The notes under the pieces are model-generated. The model did not search any database. It had not been told where the DNA came from and saw nothing but the letters and a program-made list of their open reading frames with translations. DNA of 64,000 nt, taken from Leptospira sanjuanensis. GTDB lineage: Bacteria; Spirochaetota; Leptospiria; Leptospirales; Leptospiraceae. A program made the translations under genes and the position numbers. This document shows positions 22,138-38,308 of the stretch, piece by piece. The stretch spans positions 3,198,501 to 3,262,500 of the forward strand of contig NZ_JAIZBH010000001.1 in assembly GCF_022267375.1 (NCBI RefSeq). Direction: 5' to 3'. Position 1 is the stretch's first letter. Each line of letters opens with the position of its first letter.

Positions 22138-22213
22138 AATTTAAAAACTGTCCAGCATTTCTTGAGCTCAGGAATGACTTGTAAGAATTTTTTTCCCTCC
22201 GAAACTGACCGGG

Positions 22214-23041
22214 ATGAAAACCCACTTTGAATTTTTTGAAATCGTCGCAAGACCCGAAGACAAAACCGCCATTCTTTATTTGAACCGCCCGGACAAGAGA
22301 AATGCTATGAACTGGCCTTTCTGGAGGGATTTACCGGACGCCGTTGAGGAAATCAACGCGAACTCCGACATTCACGCGTTCGTCATTGCTGCACGCGGAA
22401 AATCCTTTTCCACCGGTCTCGATTTGGATTCGTTCATCCAACAATTCGGCAACGTGATCCAAGCGCCTCTCGGCGGAGACCGCAGAAAATTCTTCGATCT
22501 CATCTTAAAAATGCAGAAAGGAATCAACGCGGTCTACGATTCACCCAAACCTTCGATCGCGGCGGTTCAAAAACATTGCATCGGCGGAGGGCTCGATCTC
22601 ATCTCCGCTTGCGACATCCGTTACGCGACCACAGACGCTTCCATCTCGCTTCGCGAAGCGAAAGTCGCGATCGTTGCGGACATGGGTTCCATCAATAGAC
22701 TTCCCGCAATCATCGGACAAGGTCATACGAGAGAACTGGCTCTTACAGGTAAGGACATCGACGGGATCGAAGCCGAAAGAATCGGACTCGTTACTAAGGT
22801 TTTTCAAACGGAAGAAGAGATGATGCAAGCAGCGCTTGCGACCGCGAAAGAAATCGCGGAGAATCCTAAGATAGTCGTTTCGGGTGTTAAGGATGTGATG
22901 CGCTACGCGGAAGGAAAACCGCTCGAAGCAGGTTTGAATTACGTTGCGCTATGGAATTCGAGCTTTCTCGATTCCGCGGATTTTAGAGGAGCGATGCAAT
23001 CTTTCAAGGAGCGCAAACGCCCCGTCTACAATCAAAACTGA
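22214..23041 (+). CDS. Crotonase-family enoyl-CoA hydratase/isomerase (dienoyl-CoA isomerase-like)
   Basis: The 275-residue protein has the crotonase fold. Oxyanion-hole segments are GKSFSTGLDLD (near residue 65) and HCIGGGLDLISACDIRYA (near 120-137). The segment EAKVAIVADMGSINRLP places an Asp where delta(3,5)-delta(2,4)-dienoyl-CoA isomerases (ECH1 type) have theirs, rather than the two Glu residues of a standard hydratase. It probably handles unsaturated acyl-CoA in fatty-acid oxidation, which Leptospira uses for carbon. A Fur-like box lies upstream. Confidence 0.9.
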   Translation: MKTHFEFFEIVARPEDKTAILYLNRPDKRNAMNWPFWRDLPDAVEEINANSDIHAFVIAARGKSFSTGLDLDSFIQQFGNVIQAPLGGDRRKFFDLILKMQKGINAVYDSPKPSIAAVQKHCIGGGLDLISACDIRYATTDASISLREAKVAIVADMGSINRLPAIIGQGHTRELALTGKDIDGIEAERIGLVTKVFQTEEEMMQAALATAKEIAENPKIVVSGVKDVMRYAEGKPLEAGLNYVALWNSSFLDSADFRGAMQSFKERKRPVYNQN

Positions 23042-23050
23042 AGTTTCGTC

Positions 23051-23250
<200 letters not shown>

Positions 23251-23296
23251 TTCGGGGTTTTCTTTCTTTTTCCCCCAATTCTATTCTCGGTTGATA

Positions 23297-23330
<34 letters not shown>

Positions 23331-23343
23331 ACCTGTCCAAACT

Positions 23344-24192
<849 letters not shown>

Positions 24193-24372
24193 CCGTTTTT
24201 CCGAGAATTTCTTGACTCCGTTCCTCGTTCCTGTCTCATATTAGGTCCGGTCCGGATACAACATCCGGATTTATACGCACGGCTCTTAGTTCTTGAAAAA
24301 GTTTTCGCCGATAATATCGGGAAATACAGATATTTGCAGAAAACCTTGGACAAGCTAAAGCAGATCGACTAG
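24193..24372 (+). pseudogene. In-frame extension after the TPR stop codon, probable gene relic
   Basis: Directly after TGA the TPR frame continues for 59 codons to TAG. It has no ATG, GTG or TTG near its beginning that could start a separate gene, yet the sequence looks real (HPDLYARLLVLEKVFADNIG, then YRYLQKTLDKLKQID, an amphipathic helix). Either a nonsense mutation has shortened the TPR protein, the stop is read through, or this is the tail of a lost gene. Confidence 0.4.
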
Positions 24373-24409
24373 CCGAAACGTTTTAAATCAATCCACGCGG
24401 GAGAATTCT

Positions 24410-25297
24410 ATGAAATTGAAAATCACGGCGACGATTCTACTCCTCTTATCCTTCGGATTGCTCGCGCAACCGAGCCCGGAAGCGATCAAGATCGTCAATT
24501 CTTTGAAATACAAAACCGGAAAGGTAACGTTGGGAGACGGGCTCGCAACCTTGAACGTTCCCGCTAACTTCCGATACATCGACGGGGCGCAGAGTAAACT
24601 CGTTTTGGAAAACGTCTGGGGGAATCCGCCCGGAGCGGAACCGCTCGGAATGTTGTTTCTAAAGAATGAAACACCGATTAGCCAAAACTTCTCTTATGCG
24701 ATCAGCATTTCCTTTTCCGAAGAAGGTTATATCAAGGACGACGACGCAAAGGACATGGACTACGACGACCTTCTCGACGAGATGAAAGACGACATGAAGG
24801 AAGCCAACGAAGCCCGCAAAAAGGAAGGTTACGAAAGCGTCGAATTGGTGGGTTGGGCCTCTCCTCCGTTTTACGATGCTAATACCAAAAAACTGCATTG
24901 GGCAAAGACCTTGAAGTTCGAAGGTTCTCCGGTCGATACATTGAATTATAATATTCGAATGTTAGGGAGGAAAGGCGTTCTGATCCTGAACGTAATCGCC
25001 GACATCGATAAACTTTCTTTGGTCAATGGAGAACTCGACTCGATCGTAAACTCGACCGAGTTCAACGAAGGACATCGTTACGCCGACTTCAATCCGGGTC
25101 TGGATACGGTGGCCGCGTACGGGATCGGAGGTTTGATAGCGGGAAAAGTTTTGGCGAAAGCGGGCTTTTTCGCTCTCTTATTAAAATTCTGGAAAGTGAT
25201 CGCGTTAGCCGTAATCGGCGGATTGGGCGTGCTGAAGAGGTTTATCTTTAAGGAAAAGGATACTGCGGCTCCTCCGAGTAACGATTCCAACGCTTAA
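24410..25297 (+). CDS. DUF2167 membrane-anchored protein
   Basis: The 295-residue protein has a cleavable signal (ILLLLSFGLLAQPS), a large extracytoplasmic domain matching DUF2167/COG4714 (VTLGDGLATLNVPANFRYID, NVWGNPP, LGMLFLKNETP, GYIKDDDAKDMDYDDLLDEM, LVGWASPPFYD, LHWAKTLKFEG), and one or two C-terminal transmembrane helices (about 238-275). The family has no known function. The gene stands alone. Confidence 0.9.
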   Translation: MKLKITATILLLLSFGLLAQPSPEAIKIVNSLKYKTGKVTLGDGLATLNVPANFRYIDGAQSKLVLENVWGNPPGAEPLGMLFLKNETPISQNFSYAISISFSEEGYIKDDDAKDMDYDDLLDEMKDDMKEANEARKKEGYESVELVGWASPPFYDANTKKLHWAKTLKFEGSPVDTLNYNIRMLGRKGVLILNVIADIDKLSLVNGELDSIVNSTEFNEGHRYADFNPGLDTVAAYGIGGLIAGKVLAKAGFFALLLKFWKVIALAVIGGLGVLKRFIFKEKDTAAPPSNDSNA

Positions 25298-25408
25298 CGG
25301 AATCTTTGCGTTCACGAATAAAAACCCTTTCACGGCGGGGCTTCCGGAAGGGTTCAAGAATCTTAATATTTGCCTTAAATGAGATTCTACGGTTCGGAGA
25401 ACGCAAAG

Positions 25409-26761
25409 TCACTGAGGAATCTTCGGCCCCAACTCGATCACGAGTTGTTCTTCCGGAACGGTAAGATCGATCTTGTCGATTTTCTCAGGCATTCTTCCGG
25501 ACAAAACGTCCTCGGTAAGATTTTTGATCTTAGGAAGAATCGTCTCGTCCGTGCAGTTCGAAATCGAGATGATGTTCGGTAGATCTCTTCCCCAAGAAAA
25601 ACGAATTCCGGGGCTGTCCACAAAAAAGGATTCGGTAATACCGTCTCCTTCCTTATCGATCATGGTGAATACCGTGGAATCTCCCGTAACGACTACCGCC
25701 TTTTTGCCGTTTTTCATCTTCTCCGCTTTGACGCGCGTGTTCGTCATCTCGCGGTTCCAAAGATAATAGTATAATTTCCTAATTTGAGAATCGATCAGTT
25801 TGTCTCTCGCGGACTTAAACAATTCCCCGTATTTTTTGCCGACCTCTTCCTCTCCTTTCATCTGACCGTCGGGTTCGCGCGGAGTCGTGGAATGAAGATA
25901 AAAATCGGGAACACCGTTGATCGTATTCGTATAAAACGCCTGATCCTTTCGATCCCCCGGATACGGATTGGTGGATGAACCGGGGTTCCTTAAGAATTGA
26001 ATGAGAACGTTTCTTCTTTCGTTTACTTTCTTGCGAAGTTCTTCCGCGCGGAAACGAATCGAAGTCGTTTTAGGTGAATCCTTTCCGTAAAACCGTTCGG
26101 ACCGTTCCAATTCTCCGCTGACCGCACGTTCGGAAGAATAACTTTTCAAAAGTTCCTCGTCGTATTTCAAAAGAAGATCGAGCTCCTTCGTCTTTTTCAA
26201 AGGTTCCGCCGAAACCTGACCCGCCTCGGCGTTGTTAGTCGATCCATTTCCGGAAACCGCGGCGTTTGAAGAAGAAGTCGCGTTCGAACTGGAAACGTTC
26301 TGCTGACCGGAACCTTGCGGACTTTCGGAGGATTTGTTCGGACTTACGGTCCGTTCCGATTCGGGAAGTCTGTAGTATTCCGATTCCAATTCCCGGAGTC
26401 TCGCGTAATTGGAAATCTTCACGAGATATTCCTTTTCCTTCTCCCGTATCTTGTTCGGATCGTCGTATCCGTCCTTAAGTAACGTTAGTTGTCCTTTGTA
26501 GATGATCATCAAAGTCGCTTCGGAAGAATCGCGGTTGGGATTGGTTTGCGGAAGGGATTTTCCCTCTTTGTCCACGAGCTGTATAAAATGAAATGCGAGC
26601 CGATCGGTCCGAAAATCGGTGATATTGAGTAGATCGGGAGAAATCTGCAGATCGGAAGAAGACGAGACGCTTCCCCCGAGAAAAAACAGGGCGAGAAAAC
26701 AAATCGTGAGCGGCTTCGTTTTGCCGATCGGAAACAAGCGACCCATAAAATCGGATTTCAT
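25409..26761 (-). CDS. Exported protein with Ser/Asn-rich linker, unknown function
   Basis: I do not recognise a family. The 450-residue product has a signal peptide (about 15-35), an N-terminal domain with FHFIQLVDKEGKSLP, a low-complexity linker rich in Ser, Asn, Gly and Gln (about 135-185), a coiled, charged middle part (about 185-260) and a C-terminal domain beginning near RKLYYYLWNREMTN that contains VVVTGDSTVFTMIDKEGDG. It is the last gene of the run that includes the cell-wall amidase, which suggests an envelope role. Confidence 0.75.
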   Translation of the reverse strand: MKSDFMGRLFPIGKTKPLTICFLALFFLGGSVSSSSDLQISPDLLNITDFRTDRLAFHFIQLVDKEGKSLPQTNPNRDSSEATLMIIYKGQLTLLKDGYDDPNKIREKEKEYLVKISNYARLRELESEYYRLPESERTVSPNKSSESPQGSGQQNVSSSNATSSSNAAVSGNGSTNNAEAGQVSAEPLKKTKELDLLLKYDEELLKSYSSERAVSGELERSERFYGKDSPKTTSIRFRAEELRKKVNERRNVLIQFLRNPGSSTNPYPGDRKDQAFYTNTINGVPDFYLHSTTPREPDGQMKGEEEVGKKYGELFKSARDKLIDSQIRKLYYYLWNREMTNTRVKAEKMKNGKKAVVVTGDSTVFTMIDKEGDGITESFFVDSPGIRFSWGRDLPNIISISNCTDETILPKIKNLTEDVLSGRMPEKIDKIDLTVPEEQLVIELGPKIPQ

Positions 26762-26803
26762 CTTGTTTCTAGTATCGGCTAAAAAACGGACGGAAAGAGC
26801 GAA

Positions 26804-27592
26804 TCAGTTCCTTTTATGGGTTAAATTGAGAGAATATTCCATTCCGGGAATGCTCTCCGATAAACCGTCGAGCCTATATTCTAGGCTTTGAATATCCTGA
26901 AAATTCTCGAAAACGGTTTTTTCCAGAGCAAGAAACGTGGAATCCAAGAGGGCCATCTTTTTACGGGCGATTTCCTTTTGTTTTTCTTCCTCTTTCATGT
27001 TCTGTTGAACGTAAGTATAATCGATTCTAAACTTCATCCCGGAAAGGATTTCCTGAAGCGTCGATTTTCTGAAATCCAAAATCAAAACGTTTCCGGTCTT
27101 CCAGATCGCCTTTACCGCGTATTGTATCTCGGGCAAACGCTTTAGGTTTTTATAATGTTCTCCCTTTCCGCTTTCAAGTGTCTTATCGAAATACGAGGAT
27201 TCGCTGATTTCTCCGATCAGGGTCATCGTCTTGTGACGGTATTCTTCGTCTTCGAGAAGAACCTTTCTTTGAACCGGAAATACCTGACGTTCTCCGTCCG
27301 ATCCGTAGATCGTGATCGTCGTTCTCGGATCTCTGTTTCCCACGTCGTAAAGGGAAAACGGAACGAGTGTGACGAAAGGGCTATTGCCCGCGAGAATAAA
27401 GGACGTAAAAAATAATACGACTCCGATCCAAGCGTAGGTCAGAAAAAGGGTTCGTCTGGAAACTCCGTCTTCGGTGGCGGTGCGGAACAACCAAAGATAT
27501 CCGAGATTGATTTTTACTCCCGCGGCCTTGATCGCTTCCCATGCCGCGTCTCTGATCGCGATTGCAGATTCTTTAATTTTTTGCCAATTCAT
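26804..27592 (-). CDS. Single-pass membrane protein of unknown function
   Basis: The 262-residue protein has one transmembrane helix near residues 49-68 (FLTYAWIGVVLFFTSFILAG) and an external domain ending in a coiled coil (about 200-245). The segment IQYAVKAIWKTGNVLILDFR, followed by LQEILSGMKFRIDYTYV, looks beta-rich. The start overlaps the amidase stop by 20 bases, so it is translationally coupled. A function in envelope biology is inferred only from position. Confidence 0.75.
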   Translation of the reverse strand: MNWQKIKESAIAIRDAAWEAIKAAGVKINLGYLWLFRTATEDGVSRRTLFLTYAWIGVVLFFTSFILAGNSPFVTLVPFSLYDVGNRDPRTTITIYGSDGERQVFPVQRKVLLEDEEYRHKTMTLIGEISESSYFDKTLESGKGEHYKNLKRLPEIQYAVKAIWKTGNVLILDFRKSTLQEILSGMKFRIDYTYVQQNMKEEEKQKEIARKKMALLDSTFLALEKTVFENFQDIQSLEYRLDGLSESIPGMEYSLNLTHKRN

Positions 27593-28630
27593 ATCCCCGG
27601 ATTCCTTCTACGATACTTTTCGCTATCTTTACTTGCAGACTTTTGCTTTGCAAAAGTTTGGATTCTTTTTCATGAGAAAGATAACCCATTTCCACGAGAA
27701 CCGCGGGCATGAGACTTCCTCGGAGGACCGAAAAATCCGCCTTTTTCACTCCCCTGGACAGAATTTGAGGTTGGAGCTTTTTTTTCATCTCCGATTCCAG
27801 GGACCTCGCTAAGATTCTGCTCCTTCTTTGGATGAGGGAGGACATCATTCCCGCCTGGATTCTTTTGACGGCTGAGGTTCCTTTGGGCTTGAGAATCCGG
27901 TTTTCCAACAGCGCGGTTTCCCGCGCGGATTCTGTGGAGGCAGTTTGCGAAAGATAATAGATTTCGAAACCGTTCACATCCTCGTTGATGGAGGAATTGC
28001 AGTGAAGACTGATGAACAAAGCGCTTCCCTTTTTTTTGAGTTCCCGATTGGCGATCGCGGATCTTTGTTCGAGTTCCACGAACGTGTCGTCCGGTCTCGT
28101 TAATACGACTTCGATCGACGGATAAACCTTCTCGAAGAACTTCTTGAGAATTTTGGCGACTTGAAGAGCGACCGTTTTCTCGTTCGTTCCGTCGTTCGAG
28201 GCAGTCCCCGGGTCCTTTCCTCCGTGTCCAGCATCGATCAGAACGGTCTTGATTCCGAGTATTTCCGCGCCCGGAAGAACCTCCAACTCCAACACGTTTT
28301 CCTTATATTCGTAACGAACGTCCTCGGACATGAGTTGTACGAACAAGGCTTCCACGATTTCGGGTGGAATCAGAAAATCCTTTTCCTTATACAAAATCGG
28401 AACGGAGATTTTTTCGATCGTTTGATTGAAGGTGTAAAAGGAGGAGCCTACCCGAAAACGGATTTCTCCGGAAGGATGTTTGATCGAACCGACAAAGGTC
28501 GCTGGATTGAACGAGGACTTTAGGGAAGGAAATTCCTTTTGAACGTCCTCAAAGCGCACATAACGTTCGGAAGCCTGCGTGGGAATGGAGACCTTGGCCG
28601 CAAGTCCCCACGCGTTGGAAAAGAATAGGA

Positions 28631-31107
<2,477 letters not shown>

Positions 31108-31132
31108 TCTCTGGATCTAGTGAAACCGGAGG

Positions 31133-31179
<47 letters not shown>

Positions 31180-31229
31180 TATGACAATCTTTTTGGAAGG
31201 ATCTTCCCTATTCGGCAAGAAAGAAGCAC

Positions 31230-31697
31230 ATGAGCATTCAAAACAAAATCGAATCCTTAGGTTACAAACTTCCTCCCGCTCCGCAAGCGATCGCGGCGTA
31301 TATTCCCGCAAATCGTTCGGGAAATCTCGTATTCACTTCGGGACAACTTCCTCTCAAAGACGGTCAACTGATGCAGGTTGGAAAACTGGGAGAAGGTCTT
31401 TCCGTCGACGACGTCAAGGAAGCGACGATCCAAGCGAGTCTCAACGCAATCGCAGCGGCTGCGGCAGTTTGCGGAGGTCCGGACAAACTCGTTCGAATCG
31501 TGAAGATCGGAGTCTTTGTCGCTTGCAGTCCGAATTTTACCGAACATCATCTTGTCGCGAATCACGGAAGCAACTTTCTTCTTTCCGTGTTCGGAGAAGA
31601 AGGACGTCATGCGCGCTTTGCCGTGGGAACTCCTTCGCTTCCGCTCGGATCGCCGGTGGAAGTGGAAGTCACCTTTCAGGTTGCAGATGCTCCGTAA
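31230..31697 (+). CDS. RidA/YjgF-family protein
   Basis: The 155-residue protein fits the RidA family, trimeric enzymes that hydrolyse reactive enamine and imine intermediates of PLP enzymes. Marks are LVFTSGQLPLKDGQLM, QASLNAIAAAAAVCGG, and the Arg in HARFAVGTPSLPLGSPVEVEV, where active members carry the catalytic Arg. It is longer than E. coli RidA (128), closer to the YjgF/COG0251 subgroup with N-terminal ESLGYKLPPAP. It overlaps the next gene by 11 bases. Confidence 0.9.
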   Translation: MSIQNKIESLGYKLPPAPQAIAAYIPANRSGNLVFTSGQLPLKDGQLMQVGKLGEGLSVDDVKEATIQASLNAIAAAAAVCGGPDKLVRIVKIGVFVACSPNFTEHHLVANHGSNFLLSVFGEEGRHARFAVGTPSLPLGSPVEVEVTFQVADAP

Positions 31698-32193
31698 TCT
31701 CTGGAGAGACGTTCAATGGAGCCTGCGTTCCGTCCCTCTTCTCTTGAGAGAATGGCTCACATTTTATCTTTCGTTTACGGGGAGGTTCACCGAGTTTTGG
31801 AAGGAAAAATCCGTCTCGGAAAAAGCCCTCTTTGTCGCTGTAACTCTTCAATTGTTATTCAGTCTTTCGACTTGGATCGAATACACGATCCATTTAGGCG
31901 GAGAAGAAACGGAAGGACTTCGTGTTTCGTCTAACTTCTATTTTATCTTTTTGTCGGCCGGGGTTTTCTTTTTCGGATCGTTCTGGCGTTCTCATTGGCT
32001 CGGATCGTTGTTGTTGAGCGTTCAATTTCTTTTGGGTTTGGGCGCGCTTGCGGGAATCTTTTTTCCCGAAGCGTTCTTTGTGAGCTTTTTGCGCGAAGAA
32101 GATTACGTTTTCAGTTGGAAGTTCTACGCGTTTTTGGGCGCCTGGGGAATTACGACTCTTCTTTCACTCAATCAATTCTTTCAGAAAGATTAG
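31687..32193 (+). CDS. Small membrane protein of unknown function
   Basis: The frame is open further upstream, but that part is inside ridA, so ATG 31687 is chosen. The 168-residue product has four hydrophobic helices (near 43-62, 80-98, 103-124 and 140-160) and a basic N-terminus. No family recognised. It overlaps ridA and so is co-transcribed. Confidence 0.7.
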   Translation: MLRNLWRDVQWSLRSVPLLLREWLTFYLSFTGRFTEFWKEKSVSEKALFVAVTLQLLFSLSTWIEYTIHLGGEETEGLRVSSNFYFIFLSAGVFFFGSFWRSHWLGSLLLSVQFLLGLGALAGIFFPEAFFVSFLREEDYVFSWKFYAFLGAWGITTLLSLNQFFQKD

Positions 32194-32271
32194 AAGCGCG
32201 GGCTCAAGGCTCGCACTCTATGAGATCGTTCGACTGGGCGGTGCCGCGTAGCGGCCCGGGCTCGCAGCTTC

Positions 32272-32334
32272 GGTCAATAAATTGAATCCGTTTTTGAATT
32301 CGCGAAATCATTCAGGAAAATCAATTTATTGACC
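32272..32334. repeat. Perfect 14-bp inverted repeat in a gene-free stretch
   Basis: The 365 bases between convergent genes (32194-32558) hold no supported gene. GGTCAATAAATTGA at 32272-32285 and TCAATTTATTGACC at 32321-32334 are exact complements, 35 bases apart. No T-run follows on either side. The shape would suit a remnant of a small transposon-like element or an RNA hairpin. Confidence 0.55.
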
Positions 32335-32348
32335 ACGCTTTGATCCCT

Positions 32349-32373
32349 ACCGCTTCTCCGTAAGAGAAGCGGT
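32349..32373. repeat. 10-bp hairpin
   Basis: ACCGCTTCTC (32349-32358) and GAGAAGCGGT (32364-32373) pair perfectly around a five-base loop. No T-run follows, so it is not a classical terminator. A copy of the dispersed element lies at 32422-32437. Confidence 0.5.
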
Positions 32374-32558
32374 GCTGAGTTCAATGAACGAAGTGAGTGG
32401 CCGCACAAGTTGCGCGAACCCGTATGAGTTCCTACATTTCGGATTTTCACAAGTGTTCCGACAAGAGATTCGGAAAAAGCTTGTATCAAAAAACTTTTTA
32501 GACCTGCACTGTTCCGAAAAAAATCCGAAACCAGAGGGGTATGTATCCACGTATTCCA

Positions 32559-33614
32559 TTAAGGAAAACTAATATAATCCCAAGCCGCCTGTTGGGAGGG
32601 AATCATCGTACAGTTGTGTTTGCTGTTCTCGTCCTGACCCGCGCAGCGATTCGTAGTCAATCGTTGTGTTCCTCCGAACGGAGCGGTTCCGCTGTCGGCG
32701 TCGGTAAGGGCGCCGTTCATCCCGAAGGCGCTTTGCCACGTATCCGTAGCCTGATTCGAATTTCCGGAAAAATTCGTGACACCGTCTCCGACATGGATCA
32801 AACCGAAAAAGAACGCGGAAGAGGTCAGGCCGCTCTGAGCCAACCAAGTCGCGGGAGTCGCCGAAGTGATATGATAATCCCCAACACCGCTGTAAATCGA
32901 AACCCTTCCGATGGCTTTGATCTTTCCTTGATACGCGGCGTGTCCGCTGCCCTGCGAATGGCCGCCGAAATAAACCTTGTTCCAGTTAACGGAATCTCCG
33001 TTTAAAAACTGTCCCCAACCGTCGTTCGGACGTTTGACGACGAGATATTGAAGTAGCTTCAACAAACGACCGTCGATGGAATTGTTCGTATCGACGGAAA
33101 CGATGTTCGTCTTATCGACTCCCGTAATGATTTCCTCTCTCGCATTCCCGAAACAAGCGGGAGAACTTCCCGCACCGTTACAAAGAACGTTGATCGGTTC
33201 ACCGTTCGGATACATCAAACCGACGCTGTGATAACCGCGGGCCGCGCCTTCCTGAATGAGTTTGGAAACGCCGATCGGAGTTCCTCCCGAACCCGGCAAA
33301 AACACGGTAAGAATATTTTTTACGGAGGAAGAAGGAACAAAAATCAAATGCGGGTCGTTGTATCGCGGCACGCAGGGAAACGTAAAACTCGGCAGAACGA
33401 AAATCCGAGTCAAACCGTCGACCGTATCCACGCGGGGTGCGTTCTGATATTGTGTACATCCCAATACGCTCAACAATGCATATCCGGTGAAAAGATCCGC
33501 ATTCGGATCGTCTTCTTTGTCTTGAAACCGTTTGCAGGAGATCGTCGACGAAAGAAAAAGAAAGGAAGAGAAGAGAAGGATTATGATCGTTTTTTTATAT
33601 TCTAAATGATTCAT
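32559..33614 (-). CDS. BPSS1187-like lipoprotein with alpha/beta-hydrolase features
   Basis: The 351-residue protein has a signal peptide and a probable lipidated Cys near residue 27 (SSTISCKRF). The mature part has a hydrolase-like outline: ILTVFLPGSGGTP near the start, and the nucleophile elbow YFGGHSQGSGHAAYQG with Ser in GHSQG. The segment RVSIYSGVGDYH and the Cys-containing C-terminus match proteins named BPSS1187 family. A surface esterase or depolymerase is possible, but no substrate can be named. Confidence 0.78.
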   Translation of the reverse strand: MNHLEYKKTIIILLFSSFLFLSSTISCKRFQDKEDDPNADLFTGYALLSVLGCTQYQNAPRVDTVDGLTRIFVLPSFTFPCVPRYNDPHLIFVPSSSVKNILTVFLPGSGGTPIGVSKLIQEGAARGYHSVGLMYPNGEPINVLCNGAGSSPACFGNAREEIITGVDKTNIVSVDTNNSIDGRLLKLLQYLVVKRPNDGWGQFLNGDSVNWNKVYFGGHSQGSGHAAYQGKIKAIGRVSIYSGVGDYHITSATPATWLAQSGLTSSAFFFGLIHVGDGVTNFSGNSNQATDTWQSAFGMNGALTDADSGTAPFGGTQRLTTNRCAGQDENSKHNCTMIPSQQAAWDYISFP

Positions 33615-33648
33615 ATAGGTAAGTTGTTGAATCGAAACTCCTTTCGAA

Positions 33649-34407
33649 CTAAAAACCGTATTTCCGTTTGAGAATAGGCGCCGTCAAATCGCTCAAGCGG
33701 ACTTTTTGAAGCCCGTTCTCGTCGAAATTGCCGGGATTTAACCATTTCAAAAACGCTTCTTGAATCGCGGGCCATTCCTCGTCGATGGCCGAAAACCAGG
33801 CGGTATCGCGGCTATGACCCTTTAGAACATTGGCCTGTCTAAAAATTCCTTCAAAGGACAATCCGATTCTTTGTGCCGCGATCGCGGAAGGCAAGTTGAG
33901 AGCGTTGCATCTCCATTGATATCTTCTATATCCGAGTTCGAACGCGTTCTTCATCATAAGATACATCGCTTCCGACGAAACCGGAGATTGTCGCATGAAC
34001 GGAGAATACGCCAGATGCCCGACTTCGATCGAACCGGCTTTCGGAGAAATCTCCGCGTAACTAGCAAGTCCGACGGCCCGATCGGAAGACAAGTCGAAGA
34101 TCGCGAAAAACAACGGATCTTCCGTCAGACACGTATTCTTCATCCATTCTTGGTATTCGTCGAACGTTTTAAAAGGTCCATAGGGAAGATACGTCCACAT
34201 CGCCCCTCCGGCGTCCAACGAATTGGCAGAATAGAGCGATTCTGCGTGCCTTTCCGGATCGAGAGGTTCCAAGCGGCAGAATCTTCCTTGTATAGTTTCC
34301 TTTTTCGGGAGCGACGCAGGTTTCCAATCGGGAAGCGGGGTTCCGATCGGTTGTCCCAAAGAATTGGCAAATCGTGTTTCTAATTCGGAGGATTGGATTT
34401 CTTTCAT
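33649..34407 (-). CDS. GNAT-family N-acetyltransferase (RimJ/RimL type)
   Basis: The 252-residue protein has the GNAT fold of the RimJ/RimL group: GRFCRLEPLDPERHAESLY near the N-terminus, AVGLASYAEISPKAGSIEVG as the central beta hairpin, and NAFELGYRRYQWRCNALNLPS followed by AAQRIGLSFEGIFRQ as the CoA-binding and substrate regions. Members acetylate N-termini, small amines or antibiotics. The substrate cannot be told. It stands alone on this strand. Confidence 0.88.
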   Translation of the reverse strand: MKEIQSSELETRFANSLGQPIGTPLPDWKPASLPKKETIQGRFCRLEPLDPERHAESLYSANSLDAGGAMWTYLPYGPFKTFDEYQEWMKNTCLTEDPLFFAIFDLSSDRAVGLASYAEISPKAGSIEVGHLAYSPFMRQSPVSSEAMYLMMKNAFELGYRRYQWRCNALNLPSAIAAQRIGLSFEGIFRQANVLKGHSRDTAWFSAIDEEWPAIQEAFLKWLNPGNFDENGLQKVRLSDLTAPILKRKYGF

Positions 34408-34508
34408 TTAGAATCGGTTACAATATTCTTCTTTTGAAAGGAAAAAACATCGGCGACGTTTTTCCCCTTTCCTTCATTCAAACATTCAAACTTTATGATA
34501 TTTGCGGT

Positions 34509-34832
34509 TCAGTCGAAAATTCCGAGATCCATCTTGGCTTCTTCGGTCGCCATTTCGCGCGGATCCCATTTCGGAACCCAGACCACTTCCACTTCCGCGT
34601 CGGAGATTCCTTCCACACGAAGTGCATGATCCTTGACTTGTTGTTTCATTTGAGGTCCGGCTGGACAGGCCATGGAGGTGTAAGTCATGTCGATCTTGGC
34701 CTTATCGCCTTCGACTTTGATTCTATAGATGAGACCGAGTTCCGCGATGGAGATTCCGATTTCGGGATCCTCCACTTTTTTTACTTCTTCGTAGATCTGT
34801 TCTTCCAATGCGTTTGTGGGGGCTTCTAACAT
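34509..34832 (-). CDS. sufT: MIP18/DUF59 Fe-S assembly factor (SufT-like)
   Basis: The 107-residue protein is a single MIP18-family domain: [40 protein letters not shown] sequence with the conserved Cys, and [16 protein letters not shown]. SufT and related proteins help mature Fe-S proteins. It lies after the SUF genes on the same strand but 258 bases away, with repeat elements between, so it may have its own promoter. Confidence 0.88.
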   Translation of the reverse strand: MLEAPTNALEEQIYEEVKKVEDPEIGISIAELGLIYRIKVEGDKAKIDMTYTSMACPAGPQMKQQVKDHALRVEGISDAEVEVVWVPKWDPREMATEEAKMDLGIFD

Positions 34833-34874
34833 TTTCTCACTCTCCGTTTTTCTATTTCATTTTCCCGACAAACC

Positions 34875-35056
34875 GTGTGGGAACTCTTACGATCCGAAGG
34901 GGACGGCGACCAACGGTGACTTGTGGGAACTCATACAATTTATCGACGACCGCCGAGTCCCGTCGAAGCTCATACAGTCGTTTGTCGACCCGATTCTTTG
35001 TATGAGTTCCCACAAATTGGATGGTATGAATATTTGCATTGTGGTAGTTCCCACAC
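34875..35056. repeat. Four repeat elements, two forming a perfect 17-bp inverted pair
   Basis: The gap between the sufT-like gene and sufU holds four copies of the short element. TGTGGGAACTCATACAA (34922-34938) and TTGTATGAGTTCCCACA (34998-35014) are perfect complements with 59 bases between. Single copies lie at 34875-34891 and 35040-35056. The pair could fold into a long hairpin in sufU downstream RNA. Confidence 0.65.
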
Positions 35057-35090
35057 TTTTTATCGGGAGAAAATCCGCACGCAGGCAAAC

Positions 35091-38308
<3,218 letters not shown>

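Noticed and set aside
25323..25354. A terminator after the DUF2167 gene (AACCCTT with AAGGGTT)
   Set aside because: The 7-bp stem has an 18-base loop and no T-run follows, so the evidence is too weak.
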